Of a DNA stretch of 64,000 nucleotides, positions 51,983 to 60,951 are shown piece by piece; positions within the stretch are counted from its first letter, which is position 1, and every line of letters starts with the position of its first letter. The stretch is from the NCBI GenBank assembly GCA_964504195.1, contig CAZDDI010000010.1, positions 1 to 64,000 on the forward strand, read 5' to 3'. The stretch comes from CAZDDI01 sp964504195. GTDB taxonomy: Bacteria; Chloroflexota; Anaerolineae; B4-G1; SLSP01. The translations under genes were made by a program, and so were the position numbers. The notes below the pieces were generated by a model. It made no database searches. It was given only the letters and a program-made list of their open reading frames with translations, and was not told the DNA's origin.

Positions 51983-52528
51983 ATGAGTACAAAATTTAGG
52001 TTTTGCAGTTTAATATGCATTATATTAGCCGTAACCTTAATAATACTTACTACACCCAGTGTTAGTAGCGTTATGGCACAAGACCCGCCAACAGATCCAC
52101 CACCACCAACGGCCATACTGCCAACAGCCATACCACCAACAACCGTGCCGCCGACAGAACCGCCCACACCGGTGCCGCCAACAGCCATACCACCGACAGC
52201 TGTGCCGCCAACAGCCGTGCCGCCAACAGCCGTACCGCCGACAGCCGTACCGCCGACAGCCGTGCCACCGACAGCCGTGCCACCGACAGCCGTGCCACCG
52301 ACAGCCGTGCCACCAACAGCCGTGCCGACCACGCCAACCGAATCACCACCACCACCACCAGCGCCCGCTGAGCCTACTGCGCCGGCAATTGCCCCGCAAG
52401 CAGCCGAGAATCATCGCTTACCTCAAACCGGCCTGCTTGAGGGATTCACGGTGATTGGATTGGGACTGGCAATTATCATGCTGGCATTTGCGACCATGCG
52501 TCGGCATCGCACAAACAGCGAACAGTAA
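51983..52528 (+). CDS. Pro/Thr-repeat cell-wall protein with LPQTG sorting signal
   Basis: The 181-residue protein has a signal peptide (to about residue 33). It is followed by a Pro/Thr-rich wall-spanning region whose core is about nine P-P-T-A-V pentapeptides, then L-P-Q-T-G at residues 146-150 (52418-52432). A hydrophobic helix (about 155-173) and a basic tail R-R-H-R complete a textbook sortase signal. There is no folded domain between, so it may be a wall spacer or stalk or a substrate for glycosylation. No sortase gene is in the window. AAAGGA lies upstream of the ATG. Confidence 0.85.
   Translation: MSTKFRFCSLICIILAVTLIILTTPSVSSVMAQDPPTDPPPPTAILPTAIPPTTVPPTEPPTPVPPTAIPPTAVPPTAVPPTAVPPTAVPPTAVPPTAVPPTAVPPTAVPPTAVPTTPTESPPPPPAPAEPTAPAIAPQAAENHRLPQTGLLEGFTVIGLGLAIIMLAFATMRRHRTNSEQ
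52174..52328 (+). repeat. 15-base tandem repeats coding PPTAV
   Basis: About ten 15-base units, differing mainly by third-position changes (GTG/GTA, CCA/CCG), encode P-P-T-A-[IV]. Such a repeat is prone to length variation. Confidence 0.85.
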
Positions 52529-52540
52529 ATCCTTCAGTTT

Positions 52541-52573
52541 ACAGCAGGGGGCAGCGCAACTGCCCCCTGCTGT
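52541..52573 (+). terminator. Terminator behind the LPQTG protein
   Basis: Arms ACAGCAGGGGGCAG (52541-52554) and CTGCCCCCTGCTGT (52560-52573) form a 14-base stem with loop CGCAA, followed by GTTATT. Confidence 0.85.
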
Positions 52574-52700
52574 GTTATTGCACACCGTCCACCATCCGAC
52601 TTCCCTTTTTTGCGATTTTGTGCTACAGTGAGTAGGAAGAATTTGTGAACGGCAGAGACTAAACGCCGACACGCTACAGGATTCCACGGGAGAAGCGAAC

Positions 52701-54245
52701 ATGACTACCTTCTTACGATTCTTGTTTTTGATAGGTTACGCCATCGGCGTATATTTTATCCACCGCTACCTGCGCGCCCACCCGCCCAAGTTCGATGGGG
52801 AATTTGTATTTCCAGAGTCACGCCCCTTCAAGGCGTCCTGGTATATGGGACTCCCCCTGCTCTGGCCGCTCCTGGCGCTATTCTGGCTAAATCAGCCCCC
52901 CACTTCCCCAGGACTGTTGATCTATTTATTTATCATCGTACCGCCGCTGGTCATCTTTTTGCCCTGGCTCTGGTATTGGGGCGTACGCCCGCCATTCGTT
53001 GTTTTGCTGTTTACCGCCCTGCTCCTGTTAGTGCTACCCTTATTGATAACTGCCACCCTCTTTTTGATAGACGGTGTGCGCATCACTATCGGCGTGCTGC
53101 CGATGCTCTTCTTCATGCTCGCGCCGCCAGCCTTTATGCTGCTCTTGGTATACCTGTGGGGCCCGCAAATTCTACCGCTCAGCCCGGAAGAGCAGCGCGC
53201 GCACCGGGGCGATATCGCCAAACTTTTCGCGGCCTTCTGGACAACCTTCGCCAAGCCCTCTATCGTTGTTGTCAATGCGGAGGCTCAAACACGCGTCGCT
53301 GGCAACCCGTTCCTAGGTATCGCACCGGGGCTACTAGTAACGGAACCGGAAAACGCCGTGATTCTACGCGATGGCTCTAAAATCGCCGCAATCATGGATC
53401 CGGGCGTTCATTTTGTCGGCTACACCTCCGCGAATCTCGTGCATGAGGTACTAGACCTGTTCAAACAATTCCGCTCGGAGCCGAAGGTGGAAGCCATCAC
53501 CAAAGACGGTATCCATATTCACGTTCCTATCTCCTCAATTTTTTCTATTGGAGGTGTCCGTCCGCCAGAAAAGCCAGGCGAATCCTGGCGCTATCACAAG
53601 AGCGCCGCGTTCAAAGCCTTTATGGCGCAAGAAGTCAACCCTACCGGGCGCACCCCTCTCGACGCACATCAGGTACGCTCATGGAAGGACATTCCCTTGC
53701 AAACTGTGATCCCCTATCTAAAACAACGGATTGCCGGATATACGCTAGATGAATTATACGGTGCCAAAGAACCTTCATCACCGAAACTATTGCGCATAGT
53801 ATTGGGGCAGGAAATGCAGACCTACACAAAAGCTCAAACCACACGCAGCGGCATTGAGGTGAGCGGCGGTGGCATGGGTAACAAGGTCAGCCCAGTGGAT
53901 CATAAGGTCGTCGAACAGCGCATGGACGCCTGGAAAGCCCGGAAGACACATGAGAGCCTCGTGCGGAAAGGACAAATAGAAGCCACCTATCTCACGCAGC
54001 TGGGACGCGTGCGCAGCAAAATGCTTGAGGAAATCCTACAACAAATCAAGAGACATGCGCAAGAATTGGAAAATGTACCTACCGAAAAACGCGACAGTAT
54101 GCTCAAGATGATGAGTGCCGTACGTTTAATAGAAACGCTTGACGCGATCGCTCGTGACCCAGCTGTAGAACCACTCTTACCAGAAACAGTAGCCCAACGG
54201 ATGCTGGCCTTACGTAAACAACGCGAAGAAGGGGGTAAAGCATGA
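52701..54245 (+). CDS. SPFH/band-7-like membrane protein (first of pair)
   Basis: The 514-residue protein has about five hydrophobic segments in the first 155 residues and then a cytosolic part. Residues about 195-300 resemble an SPFH domain: V-I-L-R-D-G-S-K-I and D-P-G-V-H-F-V, then the strand with T-K-D-G-I-H-I-H-V-P-I. A helical C-terminal region of about 200 residues could form the coiled coil typical of the superfamily. SPFH proteins assemble into large membrane cages or platforms. The match is weak and the multi-pass N-terminus is unusual, since most have one helix. The stop overlaps the next ATG (ATGA). Confidence 0.6.
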   Translation: MTTFLRFLFLIGYAIGVYFIHRYLRAHPPKFDGEFVFPESRPFKASWYMGLPLLWPLLALFWLNQPPTSPGLLIYLFIIVPPLVIFLPWLWYWGVRPPFVVLLFTALLLLVLPLLITATLFLIDGVRITIGVLPMLFFMLAPPAFMLLLVYLWGPQILPLSPEEQRAHRGDIAKLFAAFWTTFAKPSIVVVNAEAQTRVAGNPFLGIAPGLLVTEPENAVILRDGSKIAAIMDPGVHFVGYTSANLVHEVLDLFKQFRSEPKVEAITKDGIHIHVPISSIFSIGGVRPPEKPGESWRYHKSAAFKAFMAQEVNPTGRTPLDAHQVRSWKDIPLQTVIPYLKQRIAGYTLDELYGAKEPSSPKLLRIVLGQEMQTYTKAQTTRSGIEVSGGGMGNKVSPVDHKVVEQRMDAWKARKTHESLVRKGQIEATYLTQLGRVRSKMLEEILQQIKRHAQELENVPTEKRDSMLKMMSAVRLIETLDAIARDPAVEPLLPETVAQRMLALRKQREEGGKA

Positions 54246-55669
54246 CCCGCACCACTGACCGCCTTGACAATTTAACCCTCCCTTTGTTGATAGTAATAGT
54301 TGCCACATTAGTGTTTTCCGTGCTATATATTGTGGCGATGCCCGAATCACTAGACGGTGTAAAACTAGCCCTAAGCCGCTATGGCGAAACACGCAACCCT
54401 ATCACTTTGCTGATCACGCTAGGAATGGCCTTTTTGAACAGCAGAGCCTTCGCATTTATGCTGGTTATGATCCTCGCCTGGTTCTCAGCGCATCTGTTAC
54501 TAGGCCAATATCTGCAACAGCTTTATGCACTCACCTGGGAGGATACCTTGGGCGTGACCGAGGCAGCCGACAGAAACGCTGACTCACCAACGCGAGCGTC
54601 TGGCCTATTGTTTCGCATTCTCTACGGGCTGCCAGAGGAACCACCTTTTGCGCCAATCCTTGGCGCACGCGAAGGGCAAGTAGACCCGGACGGGCCAGAA
54701 ATTATGCGCAAGGTGGGCGGGCCAGGCTTCCTCAGCATAGGCCACGATACCGCCGTCGTCATCGCGCGCGGGGGTACAATTATTAACGTGCTAGGCCCTG
54801 GTTGGCATCGCGTCGGCCCCTTCGAGCGGATATGGGATGTAGTAGACTTACGCCCACAACGCCGCAATCTACATGTAGAAACGCACTCGCGTGACGGCAT
54901 CCCCATCTATTGCGATGCCGAAATTCTTTTCCGGCTCGACAACGGCGAAGAACCGCCCGAAGAAACAGAAACTTTCGACTATCCGTACCCCTTCACCGAG
55001 AAGGCTGCCGATAATGTGTTGAAAGTAACCGCCGGAAAAGTCGTGCTCAAACCGGGGGGCAAACGCTTCACCGATTGGAGCACACGCATGCCCAACGGCA
55101 TCCTTGACGGGGTCATCCGCAACACCATTGAACAGTACCGACTGGATGAGTACCTCACCCCCGCCGATAACGGCGAACCGCTTTTTGCCAAGTTGGAAAG
55201 AGACATCGAAAAGCAAGTGCGCGAGGATGGCCTCAAGGCAGGGGCACGGGTATTACGTGTCACGCTTGGGCCAATCCTCCCGATGGAAGAAGCGATCTCG
55301 CAACAATGGGTGGAATCCTGGCGTTCCGAGTGGGATATGGCTACGCACGAACTAGAAGCTGAAGCCAAAGCTCTGGGCACAGAGGCCATCAAGAAAGCCC
55401 GCGTTCTCGCACAAGCAGACCTGGTTACTACAATCATGGAAGGGTTGCGCGATTTCGATACGGTTGACCCCAACCTGCAAGAGACAATCATTATGATGCG
55501 CTTTATGGACGCAATGCGGTCGCTGGCAGAAACGGATCCGCTCGTGCGGGGGCTGATGTTCAAAGAGGCTGAAGGCCTACAGCGCATCATCAAGACCATG
55601 ACAGAGATTACGCAGCAGCCATCGCCCCCACCACAGCTGCAGCTGCCACCCACAAATCCTGATCTGTAA
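54242..55669 (+). CDS. SPFH/band-7-like membrane protein (second of pair)
   Basis: The 475-residue protein has two to three transmembrane segments in the first 85 residues. The SPFH-like domain (about 150-330) is clearer than in its neighbour: V-I-A-R-G-G-T-I-I-N-V-L-G-P-G-W-H-R-V, then D-L-R-P-Q-R-R-N and T-H-S-R-D-G-I-P-I-Y-C-D-A-E. The alternating G-P-G-x-H and D-G-I-P patterns are typical of prohibitin/stomatin-type domains. The C-terminal third is helical and Ala/Glu-rich. It overlaps the preceding gene by 4 bases, so the two are probably made together and may hetero-oligomerise. Confidence 0.72.
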   Translation: MTRTTDRLDNLTLPLLIVIVATLVFSVLYIVAMPESLDGVKLALSRYGETRNPITLLITLGMAFLNSRAFAFMLVMILAWFSAHLLLGQYLQQLYALTWEDTLGVTEAADRNADSPTRASGLLFRILYGLPEEPPFAPILGAREGQVDPDGPEIMRKVGGPGFLSIGHDTAVVIARGGTIINVLGPGWHRVGPFERIWDVVDLRPQRRNLHVETHSRDGIPIYCDAEILFRLDNGEEPPEETETFDYPYPFTEKAADNVLKVTAGKVVLKPGGKRFTDWSTRMPNGILDGVIRNTIEQYRLDEYLTPADNGEPLFAKLERDIEKQVREDGLKAGARVLRVTLGPILPMEEAISQQWVESWRSEWDMATHELEAEAKALGTEAIKKARVLAQADLVTTIMEGLRDFDTVDPNLQETIIMMRFMDAMRSLAETDPLVRGLMFKEAEGLQRIIKTMTEITQQPSPPPQLQLPPTNPDL

Positions 55670-55719
55670 AATTTATCGGCAAGTGCATTGCACCACAGGG
55701 ACTCACATGGAGGGTCAAT

Positions 55720-56586
55720 ATGAGCCGTATCTTCATCCCGGAAGAGCTCACGCTATTGCATCTAGTCGCCTTTCCTGACGCAGTAACTCTTCCCTTCCGC
55801 ACTCTGCACGAAGCGCTACACATAGAGATGCTGCGCGGCGATAGCCGAGAGGCTAAAAAGGCCGCTGAAAACCTGGAACGCATCGCCAGCAGCGCAGGGG
55901 AAACGTACATCGCGGCCCTGGCACACCTCTATCTCGCCGATGTCACGCGCCACCAACATACCACTGCGCTTAGAACGCTCACCCGCGCCGTGACCAGCCT
56001 TCACAATGAAAGCCGTGCCATCGCCCGCTATAATGAAGCCCTGGGCTACTACCTGCAAGGTATCATTCATTGCGCCAGAGACAAAGACGCTGAGGTAAGC
56101 CAGTCTTTTGGACGTGCCACGCAATTGCTGGAACAAGCACGTCACCGAGAATCCTTTTTTGGCGCCCACCCGCGTAGCCCCGATATTGAAAAACTTATCC
56201 GCTGGATGACCGAGCTATTGATGCTAGGCATCAATACGCGCAATTTGAACATCGCGCCACTCTACGAACCAGCCGAGAATGGCACATTGCAATTCTGCGG
56301 CGCCACCGCCATTGACACCGGCGAAATCGAGCTACCTCGCTCCACCCTTCCCCCACTTGAGGAAACCTACTTTGTGATCGAGTTGCCCCCCGCGCCCGCC
56401 AGTTCCAGCTTGGAAATCGCCGCTCCCAAACGGCGCTATTTAATCAAGCCTGTCTGGGGTGAAGACCCCCAAAGCGTCCCCAAACTGGATCAGTATGGGC
56501 GTTTCCGCCCTGGCGAACGCCGTAGCTTTGAGTTCGAGACTGATGACAGAATCACGCTAGGAGACTTCGCCGGCATGATTCTGTAA
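55720..56586 (+). CDS. Helical-repeat protein of unknown function in the SPFH operon
   Basis: The 288-residue soluble protein has an all-helical first 190 residues with Ala-rich repeats that look TPR-like (for example A-A-E-N-L-E-R-I-A and A-L-A-H-L-Y-L-A-D-V). The C-terminal 90 residues are beta-rich (Y-F-V-I-E-L-P, then G-R-F-R-P-G-E-R-R-S-F-E-F). I do not recognise the family. Its position 51 bases after the SPFH pair and before a PfkB kinase suggests a partner or adaptor of the membrane complex. Confidence 0.55.
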   Translation: MSRIFIPEELTLLHLVAFPDAVTLPFRTLHEALHIEMLRGDSREAKKAAENLERIASSAGETYIAALAHLYLADVTRHQHTTALRTLTRAVTSLHNESRAIARYNEALGYYLQGIIHCARDKDAEVSQSFGRATQLLEQARHRESFFGAHPRSPDIEKLIRWMTELLMLGINTRNLNIAPLYEPAENGTLQFCGATAIDTGEIELPRSTLPPLEETYFVIELPPAPASSSLEIAAPKRRYLIKPVWGEDPQSVPKLDQYGRFRPGERRSFEFETDDRITLGDFAGMIL

Positions 56587-56599
56587 CGGAGGTATGCAG

Positions 56600-57535
56600 A
56601 TGAGCAAAAGCGAGCATCACGCCATCGTTATCGGCGCGGCAGGCTTTGATATCAAGGTCTGGCCGCAAACGCTGGCCGTCGAGCCGGGGCAATCCAACCC
56701 GGCGCACATCCAGTGGAGCGCCGGCGGTGTGGCCCGCAACATCGCTGAAAACCTCACGCGGCTGGATACCGAAGTGCATCTCATCACCGCTGTGGGCAAC
56801 GACCGCGCCGGTGAAGATTTGCTGGCCGAACTCGAGCAGTTGGATATTGACACGTCCGCCTCAGCAATCTGTGAAGACCAGCACACAGCGGCTTATGTAG
56901 CGCTCTACCAGGCCGACGGGCAGTTGCGCCTGGCCTTCGATGACATGGTGGTAGCCCGCGCCATCACGCCCAAGCATCTCATACGCAAGCGCAGCCTCTT
57001 CAAACAGGCTGACATCATCTGCATTGATGCCAACCTGACCGCCCGCGCGCTGGAGACGATCTTCCGGCTGGCCCGCGAGTATCACGTCCCCGTGTGCGCC
57101 GATCCTACGGCGGCGCTACTCGCGCCGCGCCTGCACCCCTACATCAATGAGCTCGCCGCGCTCACGCCCAACCGGCTCGAGGCCGAAGCATTGTTGGGCG
57201 AGGCGCTACTCGATGAAGAAAGCCTGATGCGCGGCGCGCGCCGCCTGGTGCAGTTGGGCGCACAGCTGGCCGTCATCAACCTGGGGGCGCAAGGCTTGTG
57301 CTACGCCACCAGCGAGGAGAACGGACGTTTACCCGCGTTCAAAGTCGAGACGATAGACACCAGCGGCACCGGCGATGCGCTTACCGCTGCCATCGCCTAC
57401 AGTCTCATGGAAGACCTCCAGCCAGCCGAAGCCGTGCGCCTGGGCCTCGCCGCCGCCGCCATGACCGTCTCTTGCAGCGGCAACGTTTGCCCCACGCTCA
57501 GCGTGGATGGCCTGTACGATTGGTTGATTGTGTAA
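56600..57535 (+). CDS. PfkB-family carbohydrate/nucleoside kinase
   Basis: The 311-residue kinase has the ribokinase-like fold: N-terminal G-A-A-G-F-D-I-K-V, the G-G-V-A-R-N-I-A-E-N-L substrate region, and the C-terminal D-T-S-G-T-G-D-A-L with the catalytic Asp and anion hole near residue 253. It resembles pseudouridine or sugar kinases; the substrate is not fixed by sequence. I chose the ATG at 56600 because GGAGG at 56588-56592 is 7 bases away, while the ATG at 56594 is too close. It is separated by 13 bases from the preceding gene. Confidence 0.88.
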   Translation: MSKSEHHAIVIGAAGFDIKVWPQTLAVEPGQSNPAHIQWSAGGVARNIAENLTRLDTEVHLITAVGNDRAGEDLLAELEQLDIDTSASAICEDQHTAAYVALYQADGQLRLAFDDMVVARAITPKHLIRKRSLFKQADIICIDANLTARALETIFRLAREYHVPVCADPTAALLAPRLHPYINELAALTPNRLEAEALLGEALLDEESLMRGARRLVQLGAQLAVINLGAQGLCYATSEENGRLPAFKVETIDTSGTGDALTAAIAYSLMEDLQPAEAVRLGLAAAAMTVSCSGNVCPTLSVDGLYDWLIV

Positions 57536-57613
57536 AAGCAACCAATCATACAGGCTACAAGCCTCAGCCAATGGAGGCTGTACGCATCCATACCTTGTTG
57601 CCCCATAACTTTT

Positions 57614-60600
57614 ATGTTCCAACACCTGACCTTCCGCCATCCCTTCCGCAAATACCAGCGCCTCATCCTCGCCCAGGTTGAATCGGGCCAGGGCGATCAG
57701 CGCTACCACCTCGTCGCGCCGCCCGGCGCCGGCAAAACCATCGTGGGGCTGGAGCTCATCCGCTACTTCAACGCGCCCGCGGTGATTTTCGCGCCCACCA
57801 CCACGATTCAGGAGCAGTGGCGCGACAAGCTCGCGTTGTTTCTCCCCGCCGACGCGCCTCTGGAAGACCTGCACACGCTCGTCAGCCTCGATCCGGCCCG
57901 CACGGCCCCCATCAACATCTTCACCTACCAGCTCATCTCCACGCCCGGCGAATCGCAAACGCACGTTGAAGCGATGGCGCGGCAGCGGTGGATCGAAGAC
58001 CTGCTCCACGAGGGCAAGGCGCGCGAGCCTGCCGACGCCGAGGCGCGGCTGCTCACGCTGGCGCAGAACAACCCGGCAGAATACCGGCGCGAGCTCGCCC
58101 GCCGCTACCAGCGCATCAAGCGCGAGCTGCTCCGCAGCGGCGAGGCCGAAATCCTGCCGTTCCTCCATCCCAACGCCCGCCAGCTCATTGAGACGCTGGT
58201 GGAGTACGGCGTGCGCACCATCGTGCTGGATGAGTGCCATCACCTGCTCGATTATTGGGCCATCGTGCTGCGCTACTTCATCGCCCGCATCGCCGACCCG
58301 CGCATCATCGGCCTCACCGCCACGCTCCCCAGCCCCGAAGACGACATCGCTTATGAGAACTACACGGAGCTGCTGGGGGAGGTGGATTTTGAGATTCCCA
58401 CGCCCGCAGTGGTCAAAGAGGGCGATCTGGCCCCCTACCGCGATTTGGTGTATTTTGTCGAACCCAGCCCGCGCGAGATGGCGTACCTCAAGAACATCCA
58501 GCAGGCATTCGAGGCCGCCATCAGCGGGCTAACGCGCAGCGCTGCCTTTCGCGGCTGGGTGATCCAGGCCGTGTTGCAGCCCACCACCGCCACCGGGACG
58601 CCGCTCACTTGGGAGCAGTTCGTGCGCCAGCACCCGCTTTTCTCGCTGGCCGGGCTGCGCTTCCTGCTGCACATTGCCTATCCCCTGCCGCCGGACTTGC
58701 CCCTGCCCGTCGAGGCCGAGCAGCGCATCACGCTCGACGATTGGGCCATCCTGCTGGAGCGCTACGGACTGGACGTGCTCGCGCTCAGCCCGGAGCCGCA
58801 GGATCACGTTTTGCTCAAGCGGCTGCGGCAAATCCTGTTCCCGTTCGGCTTCACCCTCACCGAGCGCGGCCTGCGCCAGAGCCGCTCCCCCGGTGACCTC
58901 ATCCTCACCTTCTCCGAATCCAAAGACGAAGCGGTGGCGCACATCCTCAGCCTGGAGGCCGAGGCGCTCGGCCAGCAGTTGCGGGCCGTCGTTGTGAGCG
59001 ATTTTGAGCAGATGAGCAGCAGCGTCCGCCGCGCCGGGGACGTGCTGGATCGGGATGCGGGCAGTGCGGTGCGCGTCTTCTACCACCTGGTACGCCACCC
59101 ACAGACGGGCAGGCTCGAGCCGCTGCTGGTGACGGGGCGCACGTTTTTAATGGATGCCGACATCGGGGCCGAAGTCATTGCGCGGTGCAACGCCGCATTA
59201 GAAGCGGAGGGGGCGCGGGCGACGTGCCGCGCAGTCCCCACCGCCATGCAGGGCGTGCTGGAAGTGGTGGGCGAAGGCCCTGATTGGGGATCGCGCACCT
59301 ATGTGCGCCTGGCGACCCGGCTCTTCGAGGACGGCCTCACGCGCTGCCTGGTGGGCACGCGCGGCATCTTCGGCGAGGGGTGGGACTCGCTGAGCCTCAA
59401 CACGCTCATTGACCTGACCAGCGTGACCACGAGCACCTCGGTGCAACAGTTGCGCGGGCGCAGCATCCGGCTCGATCCGCGCTGCCCGCGCAAGGTGGCG
59501 CACAACTGGGACGTGATTTGCGTCGCCAAGCACTTCGAGCGCGGCGATCTCGATCTGCGGCGGTTGGATACACGCCACGGGCGCTATTGGGGCATCGTGC
59601 CGCTTTCCCGCCGCGAGGCGCTGGTGCGCGACGCGCAGAGCGTCATCGCTGGCGACCTGCTGGCGGGCGAACTGCGCGGGCAGATCGTCAAAGGCCTCAA
59701 TCACCTCAGCCCGGAGTTGGCTTACCAGCTGGCGACGCGCGGCTTTAAGCACGCAGACTACCCCGGCATCACCCGCCAGATGCTCGGCCAGATCAAGCAG
59801 CGCGATAAGATGTACGACTTGTGGGACATCGGCGGGGAGTACAGCAACTTCGCCTACAAAGCCACCCGGCTCGACGCCACCGATCTCAAAATCCGCACGG
59901 TGTTTACCGTGCAGCACACGCTCAAGCGGATGCTGCGCGCGTTCCTCGCCTCGCTGGTATCAGGCTTGCTGATGACACTCTGGCTCGCCGCGTATATCTT
60001 CCTGCAAGGCTTCACCTCCGGCGATGAGGAATTCCTGGGGGTGATGTGCGGCTGCTCCGGCGGCATCCTGGCGCTGGGCCTGCTGTTGACCCTGGCATTC
60101 AACACGCTCTCGGCCTACCGGCTGGGCAAAACCTTGCTGGTGGAGCAGCCCACCGATGGCATCCTTCTGGACATGGGGCGCGCGCTGCTCGCCACGCTCA
60201 AGGAGCTGGGACTGGTGAGCCGCCACCTCCAGCCGGACTACATCCGCGTGGTGGAGCATCCCGATAACAGCTACGATGTCCTGCTGGATTACGCCTCGCC
60301 AGAAGAGGCCGCGCTGTTCATCGAGACCTATCAGGAACTCTTCGAGCCGGTACGCGACCAGCGGTATCTCATCTACCGCGACGACACGCGGCTGCCGAGC
60401 CTGCCATTGCGCCCGCTGTGGTACTTCCTGCGGCGGTTGCTCCACGATGAGGGCCTCTACAAGCCCGCTTACCATCCCGTCCCCAAGCTGCTCGCCAGCC
60501 GCAAAGACCGCGCCGAAGCCTTCGCCCACGCCTGGCAGAAATACGTCGGCGGCGGTTATCTCATCTACACCCGTAGCGACGCAGGCCGCCGCATCCTCCT

Positions 60601-60661
60601 CGAAGCCCGCGCCCAGCAACGCCCCAAAGTTAAGGGCCTGGCGTTTGAGCTGTGGCGGTGA
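57614..60661 (+). CDS. SF2 DEAD/DEAH-box helicase-like protein with a transmembrane hairpin
   Basis: The 1015-residue protein has Walker A A-P-P-G-A-G-K-T-I-V near residue 35, motif II D-E-C-H-H near 207 and G-L-T-A-T-L near 232. In the second RecA domain, motif V is G-E-G-W-D-S and motif VI Q-Q-L-R-G-R-S-I-R lies near 612. It is of the ResIII/XPB-like superfamily. Between the two RecA domains is a helical insertion of about 170 residues (260-430). Two long hydrophobic segments at about 776-800 and 807-832 are unusual for a helicase. A cytosolic C-terminal domain of 170 residues follows. There is no nuclease motif and no adjacent restriction or defence gene. The role is unknown. Confidence 0.8.
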   Translation: MFQHLTFRHPFRKYQRLILAQVESGQGDQRYHLVAPPGAGKTIVGLELIRYFNAPAVIFAPTTTIQEQWRDKLALFLPADAPLEDLHTLVSLDPARTAPINIFTYQLISTPGESQTHVEAMARQRWIEDLLHEGKAREPADAEARLLTLAQNNPAEYRRELARRYQRIKRELLRSGEAEILPFLHPNARQLIETLVEYGVRTIVLDECHHLLDYWAIVLRYFIARIADPRIIGLTATLPSPEDDIAYENYTELLGEVDFEIPTPAVVKEGDLAPYRDLVYFVEPSPREMAYLKNIQQAFEAAISGLTRSAAFRGWVIQAVLQPTTATGTPLTWEQFVRQHPLFSLAGLRFLLHIAYPLPPDLPLPVEAEQRITLDDWAILLERYGLDVLALSPEPQDHVLLKRLRQILFPFGFTLTERGLRQSRSPGDLILTFSESKDEAVAHILSLEAEALGQQLRAVVVSDFEQMSSSVRRAGDVLDRDAGSAVRVFYHLVRHPQTGRLEPLLVTGRTFLMDADIGAEVIARCNAALEAEGARATCRAVPTAMQGVLEVVGEGPDWGSRTYVRLATRLFEDGLTRCLVGTRGIFGEGWDSLSLNTLIDLTSVTTSTSVQQLRGRSIRLDPRCPRKVAHNWDVICVAKHFERGDLDLRRLDTRHGRYWGIVPLSRREALVRDAQSVIAGDLLAGELRGQIVKGLNHLSPELAYQLATRGFKHADYPGITRQMLGQIKQRDKMYDLWDIGGEYSNFAYKATRLDATDLKIRTVFTVQHTLKRMLRAFLASLVSGLLMTLWLAAYIFLQGFTSGDEEFLGVMCGCSGGILALGLLLTLAFNTLSAYRLGKTLLVEQPTDGILLDMGRALLATLKELGLVSRHLQPDYIRVVEHPDNSYDVLLDYASPEEAALFIETYQELFEPVRDQRYLIYRDDTRLPSLPLRPLWYFLRRLLHDEGLYKPAYHPVPKLLASRKDRAEAFAHAWQKYVGGGYLIYTRSDAGRRILLEARAQQRPKVKGLAFELWR

Positions 60662-60728
60662 GGTGTCGGGCATGTTTGCCCACGCGCAATGAGCCACGCA
60701 CGATGAAAATCTGACCCGCTTATAATCC

Positions 60729-60755
60729 GTACTGCGTAAAGCGTAATGCGTAAAG
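60729..60755. repeat. GCGTAAA heptamer repeat
   Basis: Three to four 7-base units (TGCGTAA, AGCGTAA, TGCGTAA) lie between the helicase and RNase J genes. Confidence 0.7.
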
Positions 60756-60848
60756 AAGAATTCTCTCCGTTGGAACATAAGAACGCTTTCAAAGTATACT
60801 TCCTGAACGCGAAATAATTTCGCGGCTACATGCCAAACTACCTGCGGT

Positions 60849-60877
60849 TTGACACACACCCTCACCTGTGTTACCAT
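60849..60877 (+). promoter_or_regulatory. Candidate promoter for the RNase J gene
   Basis: A perfect TTGACA (60849-60854) is 17 bases from TACCAT (60872-60877); CATAAT at 60875-60880 is an alternative -10. The start site would be near 60885, about 67 bases before the ATG. Confidence 0.55.
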
Positions 60878-60951
60878 AATCGCATTCAACAGCTGTCCCT
60901 TACAAAGGCTCAAAAACCTTCGCAAGGGTAACGTTTCACGAAAGGCTCATA

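Larger units (their letters stand above)
60662..60951. other. Intergenic region upstream of the RNase J gene
   Basis: It contains a heptamer repeat (60729-60755, unit GCGTAAA) and the promoter listed separately. A 40-base tail of the preceding transcript has no clear hairpin. Confidence 0.5.

Noticed and set aside
52174..52328. Possible CRISPR-like array
   Set aside because: The repeats are contiguous 15-base coding units without spacers and are read as P-P-T-A-V. No CRISPR array was seen anywhere in the window.
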